In this document: one piece after another, positions 57,127 through 64,000 of the stretch | Layout of the letters: each line of letters starts with the position of its first letter | How positions within the stretch are numbered: position 1 is the first letter of the stretch | From: Mesorhizobium atlanticum | GTDB lineage: Bacteria; Pseudomonadota; Alphaproteobacteria; Rhizobiales; Rhizobiaceae | Length of the DNA stretch: 64,000 nt | Assembly (NCBI RefSeq): GCF_003289965.1 | Contig: NZ_QMBQ01000006.1 | Location: 62,001-126,000 of the forward strand | Direction: 5' to 3' | Notes under the pieces: model-generated | The model's database searches: none | What the model was told of the DNA's origin: nothing | What the model saw: the letters and a program-made list of their open reading frames with translations, nothing else | Translations under genes and position numbers: made by a program

Positions 57127-58104
57127 TTAAGGAATGAGGACGGTCGTTCCCGTCGTCTTGCGGGCTTCAAGATCAGCTTGCGCCTTTCCTGCGTCCTTCA
57201 GCGCGTAGCGCTGATTGATCTTGATCTCGACGGCGCCGCTTTTGACCACATCGAAAAGCGCTTCGGCCGACTTCACCAGATCCTCGCGCCTGGCGTTGTA
57301 GACGAAGAGCGTCGGCCGGGTGGCATAGAGCGAGCCCTTCTGCGCCAGCAGCGACATCGAGAAAGGCGGGATCGGCCCGGATGACTGGCCGAAGCTGACG
57401 AACATGCCGAGCGGACGCAGGCAATCGAGCGATGCCGGAAACGTATCGGCGCCGACGGAATCGTAGACGACGTCGCATTTCTTCCCGCCGGTGAGCGCCG
57501 CGACGCCGGCGACGAAATCCTGCTCCTTGTAGTTGATGACATGATCGAAGCCATGCGCCCGCGCGAGCTCGATCTTGTCGGCGGAACTCGCGGTGCCGAT
57601 CACGGTCGCGCCGAGATGCTTCGCCCATTGGCCGAGGATCAGGCCGACGCCTCCCGCAGCCGCGTGGTAGAGGATCGTGTCGCCAGCCTTGACCGGGAAG
57701 GTACGGCGCAAGAGATATTCCGCCGTCATGCCCTTCAGCATCATCGCCGCCGCCTGCTCGTCGCTGATGCCGTCCGGCACCTTGACCACGCGGTCGGCAG
57801 CGATCACCCGCTGCTCGGCATAAGCGCCGACATTGACCGCATAGGCGATACGGTCGCCGGGCTTCAGCCAGTCGACGCCGGCGCCGGGCGCCAGCACGAC
57901 GCCCGCCGCCTCGCCGCCCGGGATCAGCGGGAAGCCGCCAGGTGGCGGATAAAGCCCCGAGCGGTGATAGACGTCGATGAAGTTGAGGCCGATCGCCGTG
58001 TGCCGGATCAGGATCTGGCCTTCTCCCGGCTGGCCGGGTTCGGCATCTTCATAAGCCAGGACTTCGGGGCCGCCATGGGCGTGGATGCGGATTGCCTTGG
58101 ACAT
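57127..58104 (-). CDS. qor: NADPH:quinone oxidoreductase (MDR family)
   Basis: The 325-residue medium-chain dehydrogenase/reductase lacks the catalytic zinc Cys residues, as in QOR/zeta-crystallin. The nucleotide-binding motif is YHAAAGGVGLILGQWAKHLGA split by the Rossmann turn, with GFDHVINYKEQDF downstream and a family N terminus IRIHAHGGPEVLAYED. It reduces quinones, one- or two-electron type unresolved. It is monocistronic on the minus strand, between the ABC operon and pcs. Confidence 0.9.
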   Translation of the reverse strand: MSKAIRIHAHGGPEVLAYEDAEPGQPGEGQILIRHTAIGLNFIDVYHRSGLYPPPGGFPLIPGGEAAGVVLAPGAGVDWLKPGDRIAYAVNVGAYAEQRVIAADRVVKVPDGISDEQAAAMMLKGMTAEYLLRRTFPVKAGDTILYHAAAGGVGLILGQWAKHLGATVIGTASSADKIELARAHGFDHVINYKEQDFVAGVAALTGGKKCDVVYDSVGADTFPASLDCLRPLGMFVSFGQSSGPIPPFSMSLLAQKGSLYATRPTLFVYNARREDLVKSAEALFDVVKSGAVEIKINQRYALKDAGKAQADLEARKTTGTTVLIP

Positions 58105-58133
58105 CGCTCAACTCTCTGAAGGATACGTAGACT

Positions 58134-58178
58134 GGAGCATGACCCCGAAAGGGAGAGCCGATGTTCGAAAGATCATGC
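58134..58178. repeat. Diverged GAGCATGA palindromic repeat
   Basis: GGAGCATGACCCCGAAA (58134-58150) and TTCGAAAGATCATGC (58164-58178) are partly complementary arms of the same family as 9711-9762, with more mismatches. It sits in the 130-base gap between the qor start and the pcs stop. Confidence 0.6.
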
Positions 58179-58212
58179 GCCGATAGATAGCTAGGTCAGG
58201 ATGACCATTCGA

Positions 58213-58239
58213 CCAAAAATATCCTGATCCAGGATCAGG
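58213..58239 (-). terminator. Intrinsic terminator overlapping the pcs stop
   Basis: CCTGATCC (58223-58230) and GGATCAGG (58232-58239) form an 8-base stem; on the minus strand it is followed by ATATTTTTGG. The pcs stop codon (58235-58237) lies inside the stem. Confidence 0.8.
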
Positions 58240-59053
58240 GTTTTCTGCCGCCCAGATTGGGAAACATCTGCATGATGCCCCCGATGCAGGCGAGATAGAG
58301 GCCGGTGATCGTGATGCCGATTTTGGTGAAGTCGCTGACCTGCTCGCTAAGCACGCCGATCTTGTCATAGAAGGCGGCAAGCGCAGCCTGCGCCAGCGCC
58401 AGCGCGCCGAAGGCGCACCACAAAAGCGTCATGCCGAGATTGAGCGGCCTCAGGCGCACGACGCGCACCGGATGAATGAAATTGATCGGCAGGAAGGTCA
58501 AAATGCCGGCAACCACCACCACGGCGAACGACACCCATTGCCCTGGCTCGATGACGAACAGCGTGAACACCACCATGTTCCAGACGACCGGGAAACCTTT
58601 GAAGAAGTTCTCCTTCGTCTTCATGCCAGTGTCGGCGTAGTAGATCGCGCTGGAAACGACGATGATTGCCGCCGACAGGAAAGAGAGATTCTCGCCCATG
58701 AAGCCGCGCTGATAGAGCGCAAAGGCCGGGATGAGCACGTAGGTGACGTAGTCGATGATGTTGTCGAGGAGTTCTCCCGACCAAGTCGGCAGGATCTCCT
58801 TGACCTCGAGCTTGCGGGCGATCGGCCCGTCGATGCCGTCGACGAACAGCGCCAGCCCCAGCCACCAGAACATTGCCGTCCAGCGTTGCTCGCTGGCAGC
58901 CACCAACGACAGGAAGGCAAGGAACGATCCCGACGCGGTCAGCAGATGAACGGAGAACGCGCGCGCCTGCGGCCACGTCACCTTCTTCTTCGGCAACGGT
59001 ATCCGCTGCGCGATCTTCTTCGCGGCTTTCCTGGCCGTTGTGTTCTTGCTCAC
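58235..59053 (-). CDS. pcs: Phosphatidylcholine synthase
   Basis: The 272-residue membrane enzyme condenses choline with CDP-diacylglycerol to phosphatidylcholine, a lipid typical of Rhizobiales and needed for symbiosis and virulence in studied members. The CDP-alcohol phosphotransferase motif is seen as DGIDGPIARKLEV and, further on, GELLDNIIDYVTYV; about eight hydrophobic helices follow. Start choice: GTG 59053 overlaps the DUF1326 stop (GTGA) and is preceded by GGGGA. Basic N-terminal KKKVTWPQARAF matches known Pcs proteins. Confidence 0.93.
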   Translation of the reverse strand: MSKNTTARKAAKKIAQRIPLPKKKVTWPQARAFSVHLLTASGSFLAFLSLVAASEQRWTAMFWWLGLALFVDGIDGPIARKLEVKEILPTWSGELLDNIIDYVTYVLIPAFALYQRGFMGENLSFLSAAIIVVSSAIYYADTGMKTKENFFKGFPVVWNMVVFTLFVIEPGQWVSFAVVVVAGILTFLPINFIHPVRVVRLRPLNLGMTLLWCAFGALALAQAALAAFYDKIGVLSEQVSDFTKIGITITGLYLACIGGIMQMFPNLGGRKP

Positions 59054-59664
59054 GGTCCCCGCCAGTCCAGCTTGCAGATTTCGGCCGAGCGGCCGGCAAA
59101 ATTCCAGTTGCGGCCGAAGGCGCGCATCTTGCTCTTGTCGGACTTCGCCACGATGATTTCCGGCGCGATCCAATATTCGGAATTGGTGATCACCGTATCC
59201 TTTTCACGGTCCTTGCCCGGGATCGGCGTCACCGCACCGTCGATGATCTTCGGTATCTGGAACACGCGCGTCCGGTCACGCGTCTCATAGGTGATCGGCA
59301 CCTGCTCGACGCCGAGGAATTTCCCGACAAGGATCGACAGCAGCGACGTGGTGCCGCCGGCCTTGCCGGTGAAGATCTTGGTCAGCGCCTTGACCGCATA
59401 CACCGACGCCCGTTTGTCGATGAACAGGCCGGCGGTCCAGTTGCCGCGGCTCATATAGCCGGGAATTTCCATGATCAGGCCGAGGTTGAGACCCGAAAGG
59501 TCGACTTCGCCGAAATGGCCGGCATCGATGCGGAAACCCGCCCAGGTCTGGCAGTAGCCTTCCGTCGGCGGGTGGCTGCCGAGCGACAGCACACAGGGGC
59601 AGAAAACCGTGCAATTGCAGGAGAGTACCAGCTCCCCTTTCATCGCCCAGCTTTGGTCGGTCAT
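59050..59664 (-). CDS. DUF1326 domain protein
   Basis: The 204-residue protein has no signal peptide or membrane helix and starts with GELVLSCNCTVFCPCVLSLG, whose cysteine cluster CNCTVFCPC is the DUF1326 signature and suggests metal or redox binding. The remaining sequence has alternating beta-type segments (LNLGLIMEIPGY, DKRASVYAVKALTKIF). It is coupled to pcs by a 4-base overlap and lies 12 bases after the DUF2182 gene, so all three form one operon. Function is unknown. Confidence 0.85.
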   Translation of the reverse strand: MTDQSWAMKGELVLSCNCTVFCPCVLSLGSHPPTEGYCQTWAGFRIDAGHFGEVDLSGLNLGLIMEIPGYMSRGNWTAGLFIDKRASVYAVKALTKIFTGKAGGTTSLLSILVGKFLGVEQVPITYETRDRTRVFQIPKIIDGAVTPIPGKDREKDTVITNSEYWIAPEIIVAKSDKSKMRAFGRNWNFAGRSAEICKLDWRGP

Positions 59665-59676
59665 CGAATTCTCCCC

Positions 59677-60567
59677 TTACGCCGAAACTAATAGCAGGGC
59701 TACCGCCCACACAAGCAGTATCGTACCGGCAACCCGGCTGGCCACCCTGCCGGCGGTCTGTTTTTCGATCAGGGTGAACAGGCCGATCAGCGCCATCCAG
59801 AAGACGTTCATCGCGCCGACGGCGAACATCACCAGCATCAGCGCCCAGCAGCAGCCAAGGCACCAGACGCCCTGCTCCAATCCCAGGTGGAAGATGCGGC
59901 CCGGTTTCGCGCTCCAATTGGCGAACAGGATCGAGAAGGGGTTGCGGCATTTTTCAAGGCACGCCTGTTTGAGACCGCTGAATTGATAGAGGCCGGCGAT
60001 GAGCAGCGAGGCGGCGCCGGCAATACCGACGGCAGGGTCGAGCATTCGGCCGGAACCGGCAAAAGCGTAGACCGCGAGCGTCAGCGCGGCGAAAGCCACC
60101 GATGCGCCAAGCCATGTGGTGAGGTACCCGGTGACGAGCACCAGCGGATGAACAACCGGCTCGCCCTTGATCCTCGCCGTGTCTGCGATTTCGCAATAGG
60201 TGCGGATCAGCGGCGCGGCGGAAGGCAGCATCGTGGCCACCGCCATCAGGAACCACATCAGCACAAGCGCCGGCGCCTGCAGGCCGGCAGGGCCGGCAAG
60301 CGGCACGGGCGCAAGGCAGAGAGCGAAGAACCGGTCGAGAACATCCGGCAAAGGCAGGCTCGGGAGATTTTTGAGCAGCATATCGCCGGGCCTGCCGCCA
60401 AGGCTGCTTTCGGCGCCGCGAATCGCCATTGCGCCAAGAAGCAACCATGCAAGGGCGATGGCGACGCCCACCGCGAGCGTGACCGCAAAGCGCGGACTGC
60501 GCGCCACGCCGGCCGTCGCGCGGCCCGCGCGGTCGAGATGGTTGAAATCCTGCCGCTCCCCGCTCAT
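59677..60567 (-). CDS. DUF2182 predicted metal-binding membrane protein
   Basis: The 296-residue protein has seven or so hydrophobic helices. Conserved Cys pairs occur in QACLEKCRNPF and VWCLGCCWALM, the family features behind the 'metal-binding membrane protein' label. The N-terminal Met at 60567 begins MSGERQDFNH. It is first in the DUF2182-DUF1326-pcs operon; the two DUF families are often adjacent in other genomes. Whether they act on membrane lipids, on copper or on another metal is not known. Confidence 0.82.
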   Translation of the reverse strand: MSGERQDFNHLDRAGRATAGVARSPRFAVTLAVGVAIALAWLLLGAMAIRGAESSLGGRPGDMLLKNLPSLPLPDVLDRFFALCLAPVPLAGPAGLQAPALVLMWFLMAVATMLPSAAPLIRTYCEIADTARIKGEPVVHPLVLVTGYLTTWLGASVAFAALTLAVYAFAGSGRMLDPAVGIAGAASLLIAGLYQFSGLKQACLEKCRNPFSILFANWSAKPGRIFHLGLEQGVWCLGCCWALMLVMFAVGAMNVFWMALIGLFTLIEKQTAGRVASRVAGTILLVWAVALLLVSA

Positions 60568-60669
60568 GGCAACCGAATGGGCTGAATCGCCGCGTTGATC
60601 AAGCCGGCTGATCTGACCTATATCCTGGATAAAGGCCCGACGGGGCGCCTTCCAACGTGGAAGCATGAC

Positions 60670-61881
60670 GTGGATCACAACGACAAAGCCCGCATCCTGA
60701 TTGCCGGCAGCGGTCCGGCCGGCCTGATTGCGGCGCTCGGCTTCGCCCAGGCTGGCTTCGAGGTGACGCTGGTCGGTCCCGGGGCCAACACCACCGATGG
60801 CCGCACCACGGCCCTCATGAACCCGGCCCTGAAGGTTCTTGAACGGCTGGGCGTCCTGGCCGAACTCAAGCCGCAGGCCGCGGCTCTCAAGGTGATGCGC
60901 ATCGTCGATGCCACAAGGCGGCTGATCCGCAGCCCGACCGTGACCTTCCGCGCCAGCGAGATCGGCGAGGAACAGTTCGGCCTTAATCTGCCGAACAAGG
61001 CCCTTATTCCGATCCTCGCCAAGGCGGCTTCAGCGCATGACGGCATTCATTGGCTGAAATCCACTGTCGAATCCTGGAGCCTCGACGCCGACCATGCCCA
61101 TGCAACGCTGGCCGACGGCAGCGGGGTGTCGGCATCCCTGGCGGTCGCCGCCGACGGGCGCTTGTCTCCAGCGCGGGAAGCCGCCGGCATTCGCGCTTTC
61201 GCGCGGCCTTATCCGCAATCGGCGCTTGTCCTCAATTTCGGCCACCGCAGCGACCACGGCTTCGTTTCGACCGAGTTCCATACCGAAACGGGGCCGTTCA
61301 CCCAGGTGCCACTGCCCGGCAGGCGCTCGAGCCTTGTCTGGGTCGTGAAGCCGGAGACGGCGCAAGAGCTTGCCGCGCTCGATGATGCAACCCTATCGGA
61401 GCGTATCGAGCAGCAGATGCAATCGATGCTCGGCCGGATCTCGGTCGAGCCGGGTCGCCAGATCTATCCTTTGTCGGCGGCTTCGCCCGCCCGGTTCGCG
61501 CAAAATCGCGTCGCGCTCGTCGGCGAGGCGGCGCATGTGTTTCCGCCAATCGGCGCCCAAGGGCTCAACCTCGGCATCAGGGACATCGACGATCTGATTG
61601 GAATCGCCAGCGAAAATCGCGACGATCCGGGGTCGAGCAGGAGTCTTGCCGCCTATGACACCAGGCGCCGGCCCGACATATGGGCGCGCAGCGGCGCGGT
61701 GAATCTGCTCAACATGTCGCTGCTGTCCGACATGCTGCCCGCACAGCTGGCGCGCAGCGCCGGCCTCAATGCGCTGGGCAGCTTCGCGCCGCTGCGGGCT
61801 TTCTTCATGCGCGAGGGATTGCGGCCGGGCAGCGGCTTTCGCGCTATTGCCGGCGGCCTGCGCAAACCGGCCGGGCATTAG
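60670..61881 (+). CDS. UbiH/COQ6-family FAD-dependent monooxygenase
   Basis: The 403-residue flavoprotein has the FAD Rossmann motif IAGSGPAGLIAALGFAQAG, the DG motif in VAADGRLSPAREAAG, and GEAAHVFPPIGAQGLNLGIRD, which mark the UbiH/UbiF/VisC hydroxylases of ubiquinone biosynthesis. I chose GTG 60670, with GGAAG 6 bases upstream, over TTG 60595, whose extra 25 residues show no conserved sequence. Which ring position it hydroxylates cannot be determined here. It is divergent from the DUF2182 operon. Confidence 0.9.
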   Translation: MDHNDKARILIAGSGPAGLIAALGFAQAGFEVTLVGPGANTTDGRTTALMNPALKVLERLGVLAELKPQAAALKVMRIVDATRRLIRSPTVTFRASEIGEEQFGLNLPNKALIPILAKAASAHDGIHWLKSTVESWSLDADHAHATLADGSGVSASLAVAADGRLSPAREAAGIRAFARPYPQSALVLNFGHRSDHGFVSTEFHTETGPFTQVPLPGRRSSLVWVVKPETAQELAALDDATLSERIEQQMQSMLGRISVEPGRQIYPLSAASPARFAQNRVALVGEAAHVFPPIGAQGLNLGIRDIDDLIGIASENRDDPGSSRSLAAYDTRRRPDIWARSGAVNLLNMSLLSDMLPAQLARSAGLNALGSFAPLRAFFMREGLRPGSGFRAIAGGLRKPAGH

Positions 61882-62104
61882 AAGCCGCTTGCCGCGTTTT
61901 CGACGCCGCCCGCGAAACCTTACGCGCAGCCCGTCCGTGGCTTGCAGCACGGACCACGGCTATTGAATTGCGGCCGCGCCTGCGCCAAATAGGCCCAAGC
62001 CGAAAGTCGGGGTCGATTTTTGGCTGCGTGACGTGTAAATTCAAAGTCTTAGGCGCCCTGTGCGCGGCCACGAAAGGCGCCTCGGAACCTGAGTGGTGAA
62101 TGCG

Positions 62105-62428
62105 ATGAAAACGGCCAAATTCTCGATCGGGCAAGTGGTTCGCCACAGGCTGTTTCCGTTTCGCGGCGTGATCTTCGACGTCGACCCCGAATTCGCCAAC
62201 ACCGAGGAATGGTACGAAGCCATTCCCGCCGATGTGCGGCCGCGCAAGGACCAGCCTTTCTACCATCTTCTGGCGGAAAATTCGGAGACCGAATACATCG
62301 CCTATGTTTCCGAGCAGAACCTGCTCGAGGACCGGTCGGGCGAGCCGGTACGGCATCCGCAGATCGGCGAGATGTTCGACAAGCTGCCGGACGGCCGCTA
62401 CGAGCCGAAACGTCATTCGAAGCATTGA
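62105..62428 (+). CDS. hspQ: Heat shock protein HspQ
   Basis: The 107-residue protein has the HspQ/YccV pattern: KFSIGQVVRHRLFPFRGVIFDVDPEF, EEWYEAIPADVRPRKDQPFYH and a C-terminal QNLLEDRSGEPVRHPQIG. In E. coli it is a hemimethylated-DNA-binding-like protein that promotes Lon degradation of DnaA. ATG 62105 is preferred; two GTGs four and three codons upstream would give a longer N terminus. The terminator at 62440-62469 follows its stop by 11 bases. Confidence 0.9.
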   Translation: MKTAKFSIGQVVRHRLFPFRGVIFDVDPEFANTEEWYEAIPADVRPRKDQPFYHLLAENSETEYIAYVSEQNLLEDRSGEPVRHPQIGEMFDKLPDGRYEPKRHSKH

Positions 62429-62439
62429 ATGCAGGTAAC

Positions 62440-62469
62440 AAAAAAGCGGGGCAAATGCCCCGCTTTTTT
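62440..62469. terminator. Bidirectional terminator between hspQ and ialB
   Basis: GCGGGGCA (62446-62453) pairs with TGCCCCGC (62456-62463) with flanking AAAAAA and TTTTTT tails on either side, so it works on both strands for two convergent genes. Confidence 0.95.
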
Positions 62470-62494
62470 GTGTCCGAGAAACGCGCTTCCGCGA

Positions 62495-63115
62495 TCAGTT
62501 CGCAGTCTTGGCCTTGTCCTGCTCGTCCTTGAGCTTCTTGGCGAAGTCCTGGTTGTTCTTGGCGACGAAGTCCTGCAGCTTCTTCTGCCGGTCCTCGATG
62601 TCCGACTGCTGCAGCGGCGGGCCGTCATAGGCGCCGCTGAAGCCGGTGAGCGCGATCTTGATCGGGTTCGGCTGGTTCTGGAAGTTGATCGACGTCAGCG
62701 TGATCCCCTGCCCCTTCTTGAAGGAAGCGACGAGCTGGTCGCTCAGCGGCACTTCCGCCACGCAGCGATCCGGGAAGCAGATCACATAGTCGAGCTTCTG
62801 CGCCTTGCCGGCATCGATCTGGAGCGCGATGCCGGGAGGCACGAGGCGGCCGGTCGGAACCGTGACCTGGAAGACCTTGCGGTTCACCTTGCCCTTGAGC
62901 TCGATCAGGCTGACGCCGGTGACGAGTTGGCCGTTGCCGGCGGTGACGATATTCTGCACGTTGCAGATGTCGACGTCTTCCTGCTTGGTGCAGGCCTTGA
63001 ACCAACCCTGCGGGATCTGCGGCTGCTGCTGAGCCGAGGCGGTGAAAAGCCCGGCGCCCAGAACGCCGACCACGCCTGCGGCCAGCACCGAAAGGCGGTA
63101 CGCGTTGATCGTCAT
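62495..63115 (-). CDS. ialB: Invasion-associated locus B (IalB)-family protein
   Basis: The 206-residue protein has a signal peptide (LSVLAAGVVGVLGAGLFTASA) and an IalB-like domain with WFKACTKQEDVDICNVQNI, VPTGRLVPPGIALQIDAGKAQ, YVICFPDRCVAEVPL and a late lysine-rich tail (KKLKDEQDKAKTAN). The paired Cys residues may form disulfides. In Bartonella IalB affects red-cell invasion; in free-living and symbiotic bacteria the role is unknown. ATG 63115 is used because AGGAAA is spaced for it rather than for the GTG three codons earlier. Confidence 0.9.
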   Translation of the reverse strand: MTINAYRLSVLAAGVVGVLGAGLFTASAQQQPQIPQGWFKACTKQEDVDICNVQNIVTAGNGQLVTGVSLIELKGKVNRKVFQVTVPTGRLVPPGIALQIDAGKAQKLDYVICFPDRCVAEVPLSDQLVASFKKGQGITLTSINFQNQPNPIKIALTGFSGAYDGPPLQQSDIEDRQKKLQDFVAKNNQDFAKKLKDEQDKAKTAN

Positions 63116-63178
63116 ATGGTGCACTTTCCTCTCAAATGATCCCGGGGACCGGCTTCTTCGTGCCGTGTGGTCCAGCTA

Positions 63179-63203
63179 CCTGTTGCCCAAATGAGGCAAC
63201 AGG
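63179..63203. promoter_or_regulatory. Perfect inverted repeat in the ialB-yejA divergent region
   Basis: CCTGTTGCC (63179-63187) and GGCAACAGG (63195-63203) are exact 9-base arms around a 7-base spacer, 64 bases from the ialB start. It may be an operator for the divergent promoters or a transcript hairpin; no T-run is present. The rest of the ~295-base gap (63116-63411) holds no recognised gene. Confidence 0.55.
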
Positions 63204-63411
63204 ATGACTTCGGAGCGCGTGTTACACTGCCAGCGACGTCGAATCCAGCCCGGTTTCCGCGTTTTCTTGGTGGTTTCGTGTCCCCAGGAGCGGGCATCGA
63301 TCGGCGATGGGGCGGCAGAACCCGATTCCCGTTGGCGCGCCGATTCAATCAGGTGGCGAAATGCACTAGGGTGCATGGCGAATCACAAAGCTGCCCGGCA
63401 AGGAGACGGTC

Positions 63412-64000
63412 ATGGACCGCGTTCTCGTCCAACTGATCGCCGCGACCTCGTTTCTGGCTCTTTCGCTCCTTCCGGCGCAGTCGGAGCCGAAGCACGGCAT
63501 AGCCATGCAGGGCGAGCCGGCGCTGCCGCCCGGCTACCAGCATTTCGACTACGTCAACCCGGACGCGCCGAAAGGCGGTACCGTCACCTATTGCGTCGTC
63601 GGCTCCTTCGACAACCTCAACCCCTTTATCCTGAAAAGCCTGCGCACCACCGCGCGCGGTATGATCGATACGGTCTACGGCAATCTCGTCTTCGAGCCGC
63701 TGATGCAGCGCAACTATGACGAGCCTTTCAGCCTCTACGGCCTGCTTGCCGACAGCGCCGACATGGATGCGGATCGCAAGTCGATCGAGTTCCATCTCAA
63801 TCCCAATGCAAAATGGTCGGACGGCCAGCCGGTGACGCCGGAGGACGTGCTGTTCACCTACGACGTTTTCAAGGACAAGGGCCGCCCGCCCTACAGCGAT
63901 CGCATGAGCATGATCGCCAAGCTGGAGAAGACCGGCGAGCACAGCGTGAAATTCACCTTCAACGACAAGGCCAATCGCGAATTCCCCCTCATCGTTGCGC
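63412..64000 (+). CDS. Peptide ABC transporter substrate-binding protein (YejA-like), 3'-truncated
   Basis: The visible 196 residues of a family 5 extracellular solute-binding protein run into the window end. A signal peptide (VQLIAATSFLALSLLPAQS) is followed by HGIAMQGEPALPPGYQHFDY, VNPDAPKGGTVTY and FDNLNPFILKS, the pattern of YejA-type receptors of YejABEF peptide/microcin importers, then WSDGQPVTPEDVLFTYDVFK, the SBP5 signature. ATG 63412 has AAGGAG 6 bases upstream. The yejB, E and F genes would lie beyond the window. Confidence 0.9.
   Translation, partial: MDRVLVQLIAATSFLALSLLPAQSEPKHGIAMQGEPALPPGYQHFDYVNPDAPKGGTVTYCVVGSFDNLNPFILKSLRTTARGMIDTVYGNLVFEPLMQRNYDEPFSLYGLLADSADMDADRKSIEFHLNPNAKWSDGQPVTPEDVLFTYDVFKDKGRPPYSDRMSMIAKLEKTGEHSVKFTFNDKANREFPLIVA

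Overview
The window is about 64 kb of high-GC, gene-dense chromosomal DNA from an alphaproteobacterium of the order Rhizobiales, most likely Mesorhizobium or a close relative. Support for this comes from the dusB-ntrB-ntrC-ntrY-ntrX block, an E1-beta subunit of pyruvate dehydrogenase carrying its own lipoyl domain, a phosphatidylcholine synthase of the rhizobial Pcs type, an Omp25/31-like outer-membrane protein, an IalB-family protein, and rhizobial-style intergenic palindromes. The assignment rests on gene content and was not checked by a search.

Layout. 1-7.9 kb: end of pdhA, then pdhB, pdhC and lpdA interleaved with two small membrane proteins and an SGNH hydrolase, then a GlsB-like protein, lipA and a COQ10/RatA-like gene; together these make, lipoylate and run pyruvate dehydrogenase. 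7.9-9.6 kb (minus): pncC/cinA and ispDF. 9.9-17.3 kb: dusB, ntrBC and ntrYX, two nitrogen-responsive two-component systems. 17.4-20.1 kb: D-amino-acid aminotransferase, hfq, hflX. 20-22.2 kb (minus): mazG and an aromatic/aspartate aminotransferase. 22.3-24.4 kb: an ECF sigma factor, its putative anti-sigma factor and a BAX-inhibitor-like membrane protein. 24.5-28.9 kb: aldose-1-epimerase-like protein, a small PUA-like protein, an outer-membrane barrel, an agmatinase-like enzyme, a DUF1311 protein and a VOC protein. 29-36.6 kb (minus): a housekeeping run of MBL hydrolase, tatD, metG, holB, tmk, a D,D-carboxypeptidase-like protein and rlpA.

36.8-40.7 kb is an accessory unit: a LysR regulator divergent from a LigB-type dioxygenase, DoxX, glutathionyl-hydroquinone reductase and an MhqD-like esterase, with a perfect palindrome between them. 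It looks like a quinone/aromatic-electrophile defence operon. A tRNA-Ser(UGA) and a small PEBP-like secreted protein follow. 41.7-48.7 kb (minus) is a giant glycine-rich autotransporter adhesin with about 22 repeat modules, whose beta-barrel lies in a different frame from the passenger.

48.7-64 kb: a DUF930 protein, a TerC/YjbE-like membrane protein, rimO, a complete BMP-type nucleoside/purine ABC importer, a quinone oxidoreductase, a pcs-DUF1326-DUF2182 unit, a UbiH-like FAD monooxygenase, hspQ, an IalB protein and the start of a YejA-like peptide-binding protein cut by the window end. Seven intrinsic terminators, two families of interspersed palindromic repeats and several candidate operators were located. 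No CRISPR array, rRNA, insertion sequence or prophage was seen. The most unusual items are the autotransporter with its frameshift, the quinone-defence operon with its operator, the D,D-carboxypeptidase homologue with two degraded active-site motifs, and the DUF1326-DUF2182 pair beside pcs.
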